Shown here one piece after another: positions 9,238 through 17,280 of a DNA stretch of 64,000 nt. Numbering within the stretch: position 1 is the stretch's first letter; every line of letters begins with the position of its first letter. The position numbers were made by a program, and so were the translations under genes. Under the pieces are notes generated by a model. It had not been told where the DNA came from. It ran no database searches and saw only the letters and a list, made by a program, of their open reading frames with translations. Source of the DNA: Paenibacillus jilunlii. GTDB lineage: Bacteria > Bacillota > Bacilli > Paenibacillales > Paenibacillaceae. The stretch is from NCBI RefSeq assembly GCF_900102965.1, contig NZ_FNGM01000008.1, positions 209,362 through 273,361 on the forward strand, read 5' to 3'.

Positions 9238-10131
9238 ATGAAAATCGGATGTTGGCTGTTATTCGGCGTGTTCTTGTTAATCGTTATATTTCTTGTGGGA
9301 AAGGTGTACCTTATACGAAAATCCGCACAGGAAATAAAGGACTCACTTAAGGAAATAGTCACATTCGATACCAATATCTTGATTAGCACTTCAAGCCGTG
9401 ACAGACAGATTCGGCAGTTGGCGGACAGCTTGAACACCCAACTAGGGTTGCTGCGCCGAGAGCGTCACCGTTACCAGCAAGGCGATACAGAGTTGAAGGA
9501 AGCAATCACAAATATATCTCATGATTTGCGCACTCCCTTGACTGCGATTTACGGTTACCTCGATTTGTTGAAAGAGGAAAATAAACCGGAATCCGTACAG
9601 CGGTATCTTGATCAAATTCAGAACCGGGCGGAGGTCTTAAAGCAACTGACCGAAGAGCTTTTTCTTTATTCGATGATCACGTCGATCCAGGAAATAAATT
9701 ATCAGCAGTTGACGTTGAACAGGTCGCTGGAGGAAAGTTTGATCTCCTACTACGGTGCTTTTAAGGGGCGGCAAATCGAGCCGGAAATCAAGCTTCCGGA
9801 TTCGCCGATTTACCGGTCACTTGATCCCACTGCCCTCAGCCGGATTTTTGGGAACATCTTAAGCAATGTCATCAAATACAGTGACGGCGATTTGACGGTA
9901 AGTCTGCATGGGGATGGGAAAATCACTTTTACCAATTCCGCCAAGGGATTATCGCTGATTACGGCGGGCAGGCTGTTTGACCGGTTTTATACTGTGGAAA
10001 GCGGCAGAAACTCCACAGGATTAGGGCTATCCATCGCAAAAAATTTGACAGAACGTATGGAGGGGCATATAAAGGCTTATTATCAAGACGGAAAACTAAC
10101 TATTGAATTGTATTTCCCCGAAAGAAGATAA
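9238..10131 (+). CDS. Sensor histidine kinase, small-loop membrane type
   Basis: 297 residues. One N-terminal membrane helix (about 3-25) and no sizeable sensor domain. A coiled linker leads to the H-box TNISHDLRTPLTAIYGY with phospho-acceptor His95, then an HATPase domain with an N-box (FGNILSNVIKYS), DRFYT and GLGLSIAKNL. Kinases with so little extracytoplasmic sequence commonly sense through their partner ABC transporter, which is encoded just upstream. It is the last gene of the four-gene operon and is followed by a strong terminator. Confidence 0.9.
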   Translation: MKIGCWLLFGVFLLIVIFLVGKVYLIRKSAQEIKDSLKEIVTFDTNILISTSSRDRQIRQLADSLNTQLGLLRRERHRYQQGDTELKEAITNISHDLRTPLTAIYGYLDLLKEENKPESVQRYLDQIQNRAEVLKQLTEELFLYSMITSIQEINYQQLTLNRSLEESLISYYGAFKGRQIEPEIKLPDSPIYRSLDPTALSRIFGNILSNVIKYSDGDLTVSLHGDGKITFTNSAKGLSLITAGRLFDRFYTVESGRNSTGLGLSIAKNLTERMEGHIKAYYQDGKLTIELYFPERR

Positions 10132-10190
10132 TCCATTGTCCTGGAATTTGTGACGTTGATGTCCTCAGATTTTAGTCGTTTGAAACGTTA

Positions 10191-10241
10191 GAGCGTAGTC
10201 CCAAGGTCGTATAGGCTTTTGGGGCTCTTTTTGTTTTTTTT
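10191..10241 (+). terminator. Intrinsic terminator after the kinase gene
   Basis: GAGC-TCCCAA pairs with TTGGGGCTC around an ~11 nt loop, followed by long T-rich runs. It is similar to the hairpin at 5948-5989 on the other side of the operon. Confidence 0.85.
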
Positions 10242-10341
10242 GTAATCAAGTCTTATTACTTGTGTGGTTGTCATAAGCTTGTTAAGAAGGCAATTTCCAG
10301 CATTGAAACATTGGGAACAGGAAAAAAGGAGGATCTCTATT

Positions 10342-10557
10342 ATGGAATCACAAGAGAGGGTGTACTACCCTTTTCGGGGACCGTTTGATCCATGCCCACC
10401 AGTGCCGTGCAAGACTTTTGTTGTGCCGCCGAATCAATTCATTAATTTTCAGCCGCCGAATTTGCCGCAGTTTTCGCTGCCCGAGGCTTTGAGAGCAGGT
10501 ACGCTGTGGCCTGCGCTTTTCAGCCCTTATGAATCCAAGAGCAAAGGAGGCAAGTAG
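10342..10557 (+). CDS. cotJA: Spore coat associated protein CotJA
   Basis: 71 residues from the ATG behind AAAAGGAGG; an upstream in-frame start at 10264 would add unrelated residues. The protein is Pro-rich (PFDPCPPVPCKTFVVPPNQFINFQPPNLPQ), characteristic of CotJA. It is the first gene of the cotJABC operon, whose products are part of the inner spore coat or mother-cell-side manganese catalase complex. In Bacillus it is transcribed by sigma-E in the mother cell; no promoter was firmly identified here. Confidence 0.85.
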   Translation: MESQERVYYPFRGPFDPCPPVPCKTFVVPPNQFINFQPPNLPQFSLPEALRAGTLWPALFSPYESKSKGGK

Positions 10558-10560
10558 TCC

Positions 10561-10827
10561 ATGGAAGCAAATCCTTGCGAGCCCCGTTACTATGAGATGC
10601 TGGAACAGCTCCAGGTTCTGGATTTTGCGCTGGTGGAGCTGAATTTGTATCTGGATACTCATCTCGAGGACTTTAATGCTATAGAGCAGTTCAACCAGCT
10701 GACCCAGGAACGTACCCGGCTGGCCAACCAGTTCCAGGAGCTGTATGGCCCGCTGCAGAACTTCGGCCGCGCCTATTCGAAATGTCCATGGGAATGGAAC
10801 CAGACTCCCTGGCCTTGGCAGGTCTAG
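10561..10827 (+). CDS. cotJB: Spore coat protein CotJB
   Basis: 88 residues, 3 bp after cotJA. The conserved CotJB pattern is present: YYEMLEQLQVLDFALVELNLYLDTH, later YGPLQNFG and a Trp-rich end (CPWEWNQTPWPWQV). Small helical coat protein of unknown biochemical role that is required for CotJC assembly in Bacillus. Translationally close to its neighbours. Confidence 0.92.
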   Translation: MEANPCEPRYYEMLEQLQVLDFALVELNLYLDTHLEDFNAIEQFNQLTQERTRLANQFQELYGPLQNFGRAYSKCPWEWNQTPWPWQV

Positions 10828-10885
10828 CGGGCAAGTTTGCGAATGAAGTTTTGTACTCAAAACCTTTAGGAGGGATCATTCCCGA

Positions 10886-11455
10886 ATGTGGATATATGAG
10901 AAAAAACTGCAGTATCCGGTGCGTGTCAGCAAATGCGACGTACGGATGGCGCGTTATCTAACGGAGCAGTACGGAGGAGCAGACGGGGAACTGGCAGCTG
11001 CGCTGCGGTATATGAATCAGCGGTATGCCATTCCGGATAAAGTTATAGGCGTGTTGACGGATATTTCAACCGAGGAATTTGCCCACCTGGAAATGATCGC
11101 CACGATGATCTACAAGCTGACAAAGGATGCGTCTGTGCAGGAGCTCGAAGCCGCCGGGCTTGGCCCGAACTATGCGCAGCGCGACCATGCGCTGTTCTAC
11201 CAGAATTCGGAGGGCGTGCCATGGACAGCTGCGTACATCCAGGCCAAGGGAGATCCGCTTGCAGATCTCTACGAGGACATCGCTGCCGAAGAAAAGGCCC
11301 GGGCTACATACCAGTGGCTGATCGACATGACCGATGATGTGGATCTGCAGGACAGCCTCAAGTTCCTGCGAGAGCGGGAGATTGTGCATGCGTTAAGATT
11401 TAAGGAGTCGGTGCAGATTCTTATTGAAAATAAAGATCAGAAAAAAGTGTTTTGA
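10886..11455 (+). CDS. cotJC: Manganese catalase-like spore coat protein CotJC
   Basis: 189 residues, the full CotJC length. It belongs to the ferritin-like manganese catalase family (EEFAHLEMIATMIYKLTKDA, LYEDIAAEEKARATYQWLIDMTDD, FLREREIVHALRFKESVQ). The conserved Glu/His residues of the di-manganese site are present. The last ten residues, IENKDQKKVF, differ from the EREQKRVF ending carried by the partial copies at 13.8 and 19.5 kb and are AT-richer than the preceding GC-rich segment. This suggests that the 3' end of this gene has been exchanged. Confidence 0.95.
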   Translation: MWIYEKKLQYPVRVSKCDVRMARYLTEQYGGADGELAAALRYMNQRYAIPDKVIGVLTDISTEEFAHLEMIATMIYKLTKDASVQELEAAGLGPNYAQRDHALFYQNSEGVPWTAAYIQAKGDPLADLYEDIAAEEKARATYQWLIDMTDDVDLQDSLKFLREREIVHALRFKESVQILIENKDQKKVF

Positions 11456-11500
11456 CAAGATGTACAGACAGAGGTAAATAGTAAATTTAGCTTGTTAAGG

Positions 11501-11536
11501 GGCCGCAGGTGTTGTACATCTGCGGCTCTTTTTTTT
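11501..11536 (+). terminator. Terminator of the cotJ operon
   Basis: GGCCGCAG pairs with CTGCGGCTC over an 11 nt loop and is followed by eight T. Diverged versions of this hairpin accompany each partial cotJC copy downstream. Confidence 0.9.
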
Positions 11537-11561
11537 CCACGAGTTACATACAATCTGGTTC

Positions 11562-11762
11562 TGGACTTTGTACTAAAAAGAGCGCCTCTGTAACCAACAT
11601 TTCCTCTTTGCATCTGGTTGTCGGTGTAGATATTACCCGGCAGACACATGTCGCTCGTGCAGTGAGCTACCGGGGATTGCTTTGGGATCACCACTTGAGT
11701 TCGGTAACCATGACGAGGGCTTTTGCCTGTTATGGAAATCGCTAAGAGAGACATGGAGACGT
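11562..11762 (+). mobile_element. IS110-family transposase remnant (5' end, frameshifted)
   Basis: SLHLVVGVDITRQTHVARAVSYRG, followed after a frame change by LEFGNHDEGFCLLWK, is the N-terminus of an IS110-family transposase, with the first catalytic Asp in GVDI. The left-end sequence TGGACTTTGTAC..AAAAAGAGC matches the second remnant at 13.5 kb. About 100 nt present there, including the transposase start codon, are deleted here. The element is dead. Confidence 0.75.
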
Positions 11763-12028
11763 GCAGAATATGGAGTAAGCTGGGTGATATACCCTCACCT
11801 TTATTTCTGCATGCCCTTACATTGTTCCAAGCCACCGCCTCCTCTGTTTCCTTCTTATCTCACGATTAGCAAATGGTGAAATCCTACGAATTCATGGGCC
11901 TGAGTGAGAAAACTAAATCATATTGAGGGTGCGTAATGCGTTTCGTTACTCTAATCATCTCTTTCGGTGACATTTACGATGAAATCGTAATTGCTTTATG
12001 CATGTATGAGGAAGCCACTCGAAAAAGG
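11763..12028. other. No recognisable gene
   Basis: Short frames only, without ribosome binding sites or similarity I recognise; probably debris following the IS110 remnant. Confidence 0.4.
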
Positions 12029-12208
12029 CTATGCGCTCTGGCTTGGTTTCTTGCGTATGCTTGTAAGTTCAAAAGCCTCTTTAGAAATCCCCAGTTCTTG
12101 AGCCTTCTTCTTTTTAATCACCATGGCTTGTTGTAAGCTAGTGGCTTGAAATTCAATTGTAATGCCCTGGGGATCCTCAAATGCATAGTAACTTTTTTTA
12201 TTGGACAT
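12029..12208 (-). CDS. Small hypothetical protein, 59 residues
   Basis: The ATG is preceded by GAGGAGG at good spacing. The product begins MSNKKSYYAFEDPQGITIE and ends RKKPSQSA; it is Lys-rich with a central amphipathic stretch (SLQQAMVIKKKKAQELG). I do not recognise the family. Its start overlaps the end of a truncated frame on the same strand (12198-12359), so it was probably the second gene of a translationally coupled pair that has lost its partner. Confidence 0.6.
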   Translation of the reverse strand: MSNKKSYYAFEDPQGITIEFQATSLQQAMVIKKKKAQELGISKEAFELTSIRKKPSQSA

Positions 12209-12359
12209 AAACTAGCGCCTCCTCATCATATTCTCGAATGATTTTGCCTGGCCATGTTTGTCTAAAATAATTCTCCTTTCTCAAATAAGTTCGGTAGATA
12301 TGGCAAATCACCCCAATAGTATGCGTCTCAGCATAGAGAACTATGCGAGAAGGCCCGCC
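12198..12359 (-). pseudogene. 5'-truncated gene fragment upstream of the 59-residue protein
   Basis: An open frame of 53 codons with no start codon. It reads ...RIVLYAETHTIGVICHIYRTYL and ends IIREYDEEALVYVQ, with its stop overlapping the next gene's ATG. The composition looks like real coding sequence (many charged and aromatic residues, a natural overlap with the downstream gene), but there is no start or 5' part. Family not recognised. Confidence 0.45.
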
Positions 12360-12557
12360 TTATAAATCAACAACGAACTCCAGTCATATCCTGCAGTTGC
12401 AGAGAAAAACATGAATCAAGACTTTACAATGGCCATTGGAAGATTGGACCAACGTTTTCCGTTAGTTTAATCTTCCAATTGGATCCCATTAGCATAACGA
12501 ACGAACTTAGCTTATTTACTTTTTCAAGAATCAATAAATATTATTAACAATAGACAT
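12360..12557. other. Intergenic stretch with a 10-bp inverted repeat
   Basis: No gene seen. TTGGAAGATT (12436-12445) pairs perfectly with AATCTTCCAA (12469-12478); no clear T-run follows, so its role is open. Confidence 0.4.
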
Positions 12558-13343
12558 TTATTCGGTAATCTTTTTCCTGATTTTTCTCCAGAAGCCGTTA
12601 TTTCTCCAATTTATATGCTTCTCATTGTAAATTAGCAGACTATAGGAGGACCAAAGCATAGATGTTCGAATAATTGCATACGCGCCAATGGCGATCAAAA
12701 CGACGCAAACCGGGTAATACGGGACTAATGCTCCTTCGGAGATCCCCTTTCTCTCTAGCAAAAAAGCCATTCCACCAACCGCCACCATCCCAACACCAAC
12801 TATGATTACGCTTACATACCTACTCTTCAACCGATTCAAACGTTCCATCAATAGCTTCACATAACCCTGATCCAGCATAAGAGCTTCTTTCTCCAGTACG
12901 TGGTACCGTTCCTCGTCTTTAAGTATGGCGGATGCAAGAGTAATGACGCCTCCTGCCGCCAACAAAATAATAAGAAAGGAATAAACGACCGGCTCCTGTC
13001 GAAACATCACATACGGTAAACAAGCCATAATTAACAGGAACACACCTGACGCAATACGATTAGTTGACTTCTGCTGATGACTCAAATACCCTTCCGCCAT
13101 CTCTTGGCTGACATAATACCCACGCTCTTCAACACCGGTCTTTACCTTGCTCTCCTTCAGCAAATAATCGATGGACACCTCGAACAGGTTGCCGATCATT
13201 AGCAACTTTTCGGTTTCGGGGAACCCTTGTCCGTTTTCCCACTTGCTGACTGCCTGTCTGGTCGTGCATAGTTTTTCGGCTAGCACTTCCTGGGAATAAC
13301 CTTTTTCTTTTCTAAGTTGCAACAATTTTTCGCTAAAAGACAT
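12558..13343 (-). CDS. XRE-family regulator with C-terminal membrane segments
   Basis: 261 residues. The N-terminal helix-turn-helix (residues 1-60) reads MSFSEKLLQLRKEKGYSQEVLAEKL and TRQAVSKWENGQG, the HTH_3 signature. Four hydrophobic segments follow (SGVFLLIMACLPYVMF, FLIILLAAGGVITLASAIL, VIIVGVGMVAVGGMAFLL, VCVVLIAIGAYAII). Such membrane-tethered XRE proteins are common next to small transporters in Firmicutes; their ligands are usually unknown. It lies between two IS110 remnants and is probably part of an acquired block. The gene's strand opposes the cotJ operon. Confidence 0.85.
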   Translation of the reverse strand: MSFSEKLLQLRKEKGYSQEVLAEKLCTTRQAVSKWENGQGFPETEKLLMIGNLFEVSIDYLLKESKVKTGVEERGYYVSQEMAEGYLSHQQKSTNRIASGVFLLIMACLPYVMFRQEPVVYSFLIILLAAGGVITLASAILKDEERYHVLEKEALMLDQGYVKLLMERLNRLKSRYVSVIIVGVGMVAVGGMAFLLERKGISEGALVPYYPVCVVLIAIGAYAIIRTSMLWSSYSLLIYNEKHINWRNNGFWRKIRKKITE

Positions 13344-13515
13344 TGGCTTGCTCTCCTTTGCTGTTTGTTACCTTTATTTTAGAAAAACAATGGAGTCAAT
13401 GCTATATGATTGAGGTTGCGTTTGCGCCACATACAGTTGCAAATGCGTAACAGTCAGAAAATCGGGTTCTTAGGCTTTCATCGTAACCTGCCCGTTAGAA
13501 TTCCTGTAAAATGAA

Positions 13516-13791
13516 TAATTTGGACTTTGTACAAAAAAGAGCACCTCTGTAACATGGGAGTTGGATACGGATCTGCAGCCCTTTTAATCTCACCATCTAG
13601 GAGGTCGCTCTACTATGAAGTTTAAAGCTCAAGACAAGCACAATCAACGTATTGAAAACATGTCCTCTTTGCATCTGGTTGTCGGTGTAGATATTGCCCA
13701 ACAGATGCATGTCACTCGTGCAGAAAGCTTGTTTTTCAGTCCAATACTATTTTTCATAGGACATCAGATTCCTCGTGAATCTAATCAGTAA
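13516..13791 (+). mobile_element. IS110-family remnant: left end plus first ~40 transposase codons
   Basis: The left-end sequence (TGGACTTTGTACAAAAAAGAGC) is followed after ~90 nt by AGGAGG and an ATG at 13615. MKFKAQDKHNQRIENMSSLHLVVGVDIAQQMHVTRAE is the IS110 transposase N-terminus (RuvC-like DEDD domain, first Asp in GVDIA). After ~13728 the sequence leaves the family and runs into the cotJC repeat, stopping at 13791. In IS110 elements the non-coding left end can encode the bridge RNA; this part is retained here. Confidence 0.8.
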
Positions 13792-14288
13792 AACATAAAT
13801 GATAACCTCAATGTGCAGAAGAATTTGCTCACTTGAAAATGATTGCCACAATGATATATAAATTAACAAAAAATGCATCAATTAGTGAACTTGAAGCCGC
13901 CGGGCTTGGCCCGAACTATGCGCAGCGCGACCATGCGCTGTTCTACCAGAATTCAGCGGGTGTGCCATGGACAGCAGCATATATCCAGGCCAAGGGAGAT
14001 CCGCTGGCCGATCTCTACGAGGACATCGCTGCCGAAGAAAAGGCCCGGGCTACATACCAGTGGCTGATTGACATGACGGATGATGTGGATCTGCAGGACA
14101 GCCTCAAGTTCCTGCGGGAGCGGGAGATTGTGCATGCGCTGCGGTTCAAGGAGTCGGTGCAGATTATTATTGATGAGCGGGAGCAGAAGCGGGTGTTTTG
14201 ACTATGATGTATACACAAATTAAATAGATAGTTTGATAAGAAGAGCCACAGGAGCAGCATCTGCGGCTCTTCTTACATTTCCCGCGAC
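13769..14288 (+). repeat. ~520-bp repeat, copy A (cotJC 3' part plus flanks)
   Basis: From TTCCTCGTGAATCTAA to TTTCCCGCGAC this block is repeated at 19426-19945 with few differences. It holds an AT-rich 5' flank, a 5'-truncated cotJC and its terminator (14238-14274, AAGAAGAGCC pairing with GGCTCTTCTT). The two copies bracket the arsenic island in direct orientation. Confidence 0.9.
13806..14201 (+). pseudogene. 5'-truncated cotJC copy A
   Basis: The frame runs PQCAEEFAHLKMIATMIYK to DEREQKRVF and corresponds to the last ~130 of 189 CotJC residues. The first ~85 nt are AT-rich and differ at many silent sites from the intact gene. From GAAGCCGCCGGGCTTGGCCC onward long runs are identical to it (about 60 nt without a mismatch at the start). 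The abrupt switch shows recombination between two cotJC alleles. Without its N-terminal half, including some metal ligands, it is unlikely to be functional. Confidence 0.85.
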
Positions 14289-14460
14289 TATTGGCAGTCT
14301 AACACATACTTCAATTGGATTCATGCAACGCGGGCCGTACTTTTCCCCAGGCTTGCTTTACTTCCAACTGCAGTGGACACACTCGCCCTTGACTAAACAC
14401 TTGCCAGTTCCTGTTCGGGACCTTCACTCTGGAGATGACGCCCAGCTGGGCGTACTAAAC
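14289..14460. other. Unassigned segment
   Basis: No gene or repeat recognised between the cotJC copy A terminator and the convergent arsenic genes. Confidence 0.4.
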
Positions 14461-14496
14461 AAAAAGACTATCTCCAATAGGAAATAGCTTTTTTGT
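14461..14496. terminator. Bidirectional terminator
   Basis: AAAAAGACTATCTCC pairs with GGAAATAGCTTTTTT around a short AATA loop, giving T-runs on both strands. It serves the leftward arsenic genes. Confidence 0.75.
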
Positions 14497-14510
14497 TAGT
14501 ACGTTCCAGT

Positions 14511-14942
14511 TTATTTGGATGGATAAAATCCCTTCAGCACATCACGCATATCCTGCTTGATGTTGATATCTGGACGCTTTTCTTTAGCCAGGGCTTCAGC
14601 CTCATCAACAGTTGCAGCAAGGCCTAATTCAAGCAGTACACCCGTCGCAACCGTTCCTGTTCGATTCCGTCCTCCAGCGCAATGGAAATAAACCGTCTTT
14701 CCGTTATTCACTGCTGCTGTAACCGCATGGATCGCTGCTTGAACCGAACCTTCCTGTCCGCTCTCATCTTCCACAATCGGAAAGTGATGACGGGTCACCT
14801 TGGTAGGAAAGCCTTCAGCCTTGGTACCAGTATCTCTTAAGTCAAACACATCGGAAATTTTCTGCTCTTGAAGGGCTTCAAGTAGTGCATTCTCACCGCC
14901 AATGTACACTTTACCTTCGATCAGCTCATGATAATTTGCCAT
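14511..14942 (-). CDS. Dual-specificity/tyrosine phosphatase-like protein of the ars cluster
   Basis: 143 residues. The active-site P-loop HCAGGRNRTG (HCX5R) is at about residue 88, and DLRDTG lies upstream where a general-acid loop is expected. Small DSP-fold phosphatases of this kind are found next to arsC in Paenibacillus-type ars loci; their substrate is unclear. It is the last gene of the leftward arsB-arsC-phosphatase unit, 27 bp after arsC, with an AAGGAG ribosome binding site. It may be an accessory reductase-like or stress phosphatase; arsenate reduction by it is not established. Confidence 0.8.
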   Translation of the reverse strand: MANYHELIEGKVYIGGENALLEALQEQKISDVFDLRDTGTKAEGFPTKVTRHHFPIVEDESGQEGSVQAAIHAVTAAVNNGKTVYFHCAGGRNRTGTVATGVLLELGLAATVDEAEALAKEKRPDINIKQDMRDVLKGFYPSK

Positions 14943-14969
14943 TATAGTTCTCCTTATTGTTATTCTTCA

Positions 14970-15389
14970 TTATTTCCCTGTTTCAGCAAATTGTTTGATG
15001 CGCTCGCCCACTTGATCACGAACCCTCTGGAAGACCGCCCACTTCTCCTCATCTGTACCTTGTGCTTTCGCCGGGTCATCGAATCCCCAATGTTCACGTT
15101 TTACTTGAGGCGGGGTGATGGGGCATTTATCTGCTGCATCACCACACAATGTAATGACGAGATCGGAGCTATTCAGCAGCTGCGGATCAATAATATCTGA
15201 CGTTTGACCTGAGATATCTATACCTACTTCGCTCATCGCCTGGACGGCTTTAGGATTCAAACCATGAGCCTCAATGCCGGCACTGTATACGTTCCATTCA
15301 TTGCTCAAATATTTCTTGGCCCAGCCTTCAGCCATCTGGCTCCGGCAGGAGTTTCCTGTGCACAAAAAATAAATAGTTTTCTTATCCAT
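14970..15389 (-). CDS. arsC: Thioredoxin-coupled arsenate reductase ArsC
   Basis: 139 residues, the length of the Bacillus/Staphylococcus type. P-loop [14 protein letters not shown] has catalytic Cys10 and Arg16; the redox pair Cys82 and Cys89 sits in [10 protein letters not shown]. It reduces As(V) to As(III) for export by ArsB. Start ATG with AAAGGAG upstream, 21 bp after arsB, co-transcribed. Confidence 0.95.
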   Translation of the reverse strand: MDKKTIYFLCTGNSCRSQMAEGWAKKYLSNEWNVYSAGIEAHGLNPKAVQAMSEVGIDISGQTSDIIDPQLLNSSDLVITLCGDAADKCPITPPQVKREHWGFDDPAKAQGTDEEKWAVFQRVRDQVGERIKQFAETGK

Positions 15390-15410
15390 GAGTCGTAATC
15401 TCCTTTAAGT

Positions 15411-16700
15411 TTAAAATAGGGTCAATGCTACATAGAGGCCAAGCAGCGTGATAAACAATGCAGGGATCGTAAGAATAATGCCTGTCTTGAAATACGTTCC
15501 CCAAGATATTTTCACGCCTTTGGTGGACAACACATGCAGCCATAGCAAGGTGGCCAGTGAACCAATGGGTGTGATTTTCGGTCCCAGATCAGAGCCGATG
15601 ACATTCGCATAAATCAGGGCTTCCTTAACCAGTCCAGAGGTGTGTGTAGCATCAATGGCTAGTGCATCAATCATAACGGTAGGCATGTTATTCATTACAG
15701 ACGAGATGACTGCGGCGATAAAGCCCATTCCCATCGTTGCCGCAAGCAGTCCCTGATCCGCAAAGGTCTGAATGAGTTTAGCCAACACATCCGTAAGGCC
15801 CGCATTCCGCAGCCCGTAAACGACGACATACATACCGATGGAAAAGAATACAATTGCCCAAGGGGCCCCTTTGACCACTTCCATAGTCGGTACTGCAGGA
15901 CTTCTTCTTGCCATGAGTAGGAAAAAGATCGCGATGATCCCTGCCACCACAGAAACCGGAATGTTCAGGAATTCACTGACGAAGTATCCCACCAGCAAAA
16001 CCGCAAGCACCACCCACGACAACTTAAACATCTGCTTGTCTTTAATAGCCTCTTCAGGTTTTTTCAGCTGTGAGTTGTCAAAGTTCCGCGGAATGCTTTT
16101 CCGGAAGAAGAGATAGAGTACAAAAATACTTGCACCCAATGAAAATAAGGTAGGTATCAACATCCGCCCGGCGTATTCCATAAAAGTGAGTCCAAAAAAG
16201 TCAGCCGATACGATGTTTACTAAGTTGCTGACAACCAGTGGTAAAGAAGTAGTATCTGCTATGAAGCCACTGGCAATGATGAAAGGAAATACTTTTTTTT
16301 CGTCAAAATGGAGTGCGCGAACCATCGCCAGCACAATCGGAGTTAAAATAAGTGCCGCACCATCATTGGCGAAGAACGCGGCTACTATTGCTCCCAGAAT
16401 GGTGACATAAATGAACATTCGCGTCCCGTTTCCACCGGCAACTCTAGCCATATGGAGGGCAGCCCATTCAAAGAAGCCGATTTTATCGAGAATCAAGGAG
16501 ATTAAGATAATTGCCACAAATGCTAATGTAGCATTCCAGACAATCAGAGTAACGTTAAGAACATCGTTAAAGTTGACTACTCCTACAAGCAAGGAAAGTA
16601 CCGCTCCGCCGCAGGCAGACCATCCAATGGACAAATTTTTAGGCTGCCAAATGACAAAAATCAATGTGACTATAAATATAAGACTTGCCAGAGCTACCAA
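15411..16700 (-). CDS. arsB: Arsenite efflux permease ArsB
   Basis: 429 residues with about eleven to twelve membrane helices. The family hallmarks [18 protein letters not shown] (about residue 110) and [14 protein letters not shown] (about 315) are present, as in ArsB/NhaD-type permeases. The start is TTG at 16700 with GGGGGAAG seven bases upstream. It exports arsenite and antimonite by proton exchange. It has its own promoter (TTGAAT-17 bp-TATAAT, reading leftward near 16805-16777) covered by an ArsR-type operator. Confidence 0.95.
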   Translation of the reverse strand: MVALASLIFIVTLIFVIWQPKNLSIGWSACGGAVLSLLVGVVNFNDVLNVTLIVWNATLAFVAIILISLILDKIGFFEWAALHMARVAGGNGTRMFIYVTILGAIVAAFFANDGAALILTPIVLAMVRALHFDEKKVFPFIIASGFIADTTSLPLVVSNLVNIVSADFFGLTFMEYAGRMLIPTLFSLGASIFVLYLFFRKSIPRNFDNSQLKKPEEAIKDKQMFKLSWVVLAVLLVGYFVSEFLNIPVSVVAGIIAIFFLLMARRSPAVPTMEVVKGAPWAIVFFSIGMYVVVYGLRNAGLTDVLAKLIQTFADQGLLAATMGMGFIAAVISSVMNNMPTVMIDALAIDATHTSGLVKEALIYANVIGSDLGPKITPIGSLATLLWLHVLSTKGVKISWGTYFKTGIILTIPALFITLLGLYVALTLF

Positions 16701-16780
16701 GTTACTTCCCCCAGTTGATGTCTAAATTCCACGCATCTCAACACCCCTCCAAAGAGTTAAGTTCAATCTCGGACATTATT

Positions 16781-16800
16781 ATATAATTATACACTTATAT
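16781..16800. promoter_or_regulatory. Probable ArsR operator at the arsB promoter
   Basis: ATATAAT-N6-CTTATAT, inside the spacer and -10 of the leftward arsB promoter. Six of seven arm positions match the perfect repeat before arsR at 17168-17187. Confidence 0.7.
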
Positions 16801-16817
16801 ATTCAACAACAAAGATG

Positions 16818-17144
16818 TTATTCGCAGCAGACAACATTAGACGGCTTATTCAAATTAGATAAAACTGAACTAGCATCTGGTGTAAGATTAAGAATGGCCT
16901 TAACATGGGGCTTATCTTCAATATTTAAAGAATAGTAAACCCACTGTCCCTTTTTCTGTTCCTTTACCAATCCACTGCTTTTTAGTTTGCGTAGATGCTG
17001 ACTAACGGCTGGCTGTGAGATGTCAAAAAGATCCACGAATTCACATACACACCACTCTCGCTCTTTTAAAAGTGTTAAAATCGTGAGACGTGTTTTATCT
17101 CCAAGGAGTTTTAAATCTTCTGCAAGATCATTTAGTAAATCCAT
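16818..17144 (-). CDS. arsR: ArsR-family arsenite-responsive repressor
   Basis: 108 residues. It has a winged helix with the metalloid-binding CVCEF motif (Cys at about 32 and 34) and the recognition helix SQPAVSQHLRKLKSSGLV. A C-terminal CC pair (NVVCCE) could supply further thiol ligands. In this family As(III)/Sb(III) binding releases the operator. Its gene lies upstream of arsB in the same direction but with a separate promoter between them; candidate operators precede both genes. Confidence 0.93.
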   Translation of the reverse strand: MDLLNDLAEDLKLLGDKTRLTILTLLKEREWCVCEFVDLFDISQPAVSQHLRKLKSSGLVKEQKKGQWVYYSLNIEDKPHVKAILNLTPDASSVLSNLNKPSNVVCCE

Positions 17145-17167
17145 TTAAAAATCTCCTCTCCCCGTAT

Positions 17168-17187
17168 ATATAAGACGATACTTATAT
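17168..17187. promoter_or_regulatory. ArsR operator upstream of arsR
   Basis: Perfect inverted repeat ATATAAG-N6-CTTATAT, placed 24 bp before the leftward arsR start. The same 20-bp architecture occurs at the arsB promoter. Confidence 0.75.
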
Positions 17188-17231
17188 TCTAAGACCTTTA
17201 TGATCCATTATCAACTAAGCAAAATTAGTAT

Positions 17232-17260
17232 TTGCAATTTGCAATTAATTACGCTATAAC
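17232..17260 (+). promoter_or_regulatory. Promoter with TTGCAATTTGCAA operator before the MarR-type gene
   Basis: TTGCAA (-35) at 17232, 17 bp spacer and TATAAC (-10) at 17255. The -35 is part of the near-palindrome TTGCAATTTGCAA (17232-17244), which recurs with one change before the CCEPCC-peptide/arsM unit at 17748-17760. Confidence 0.65.
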
Positions 17261-17280
17261 TTTATCAAGAGGTGAAAACA

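Noticed and set aside
13806..14201. Functional second cotJC
   Set aside because: About 60 N-terminal residues are missing and the frame lacks a suitable start near AEEFAH; it could make only a fragment.
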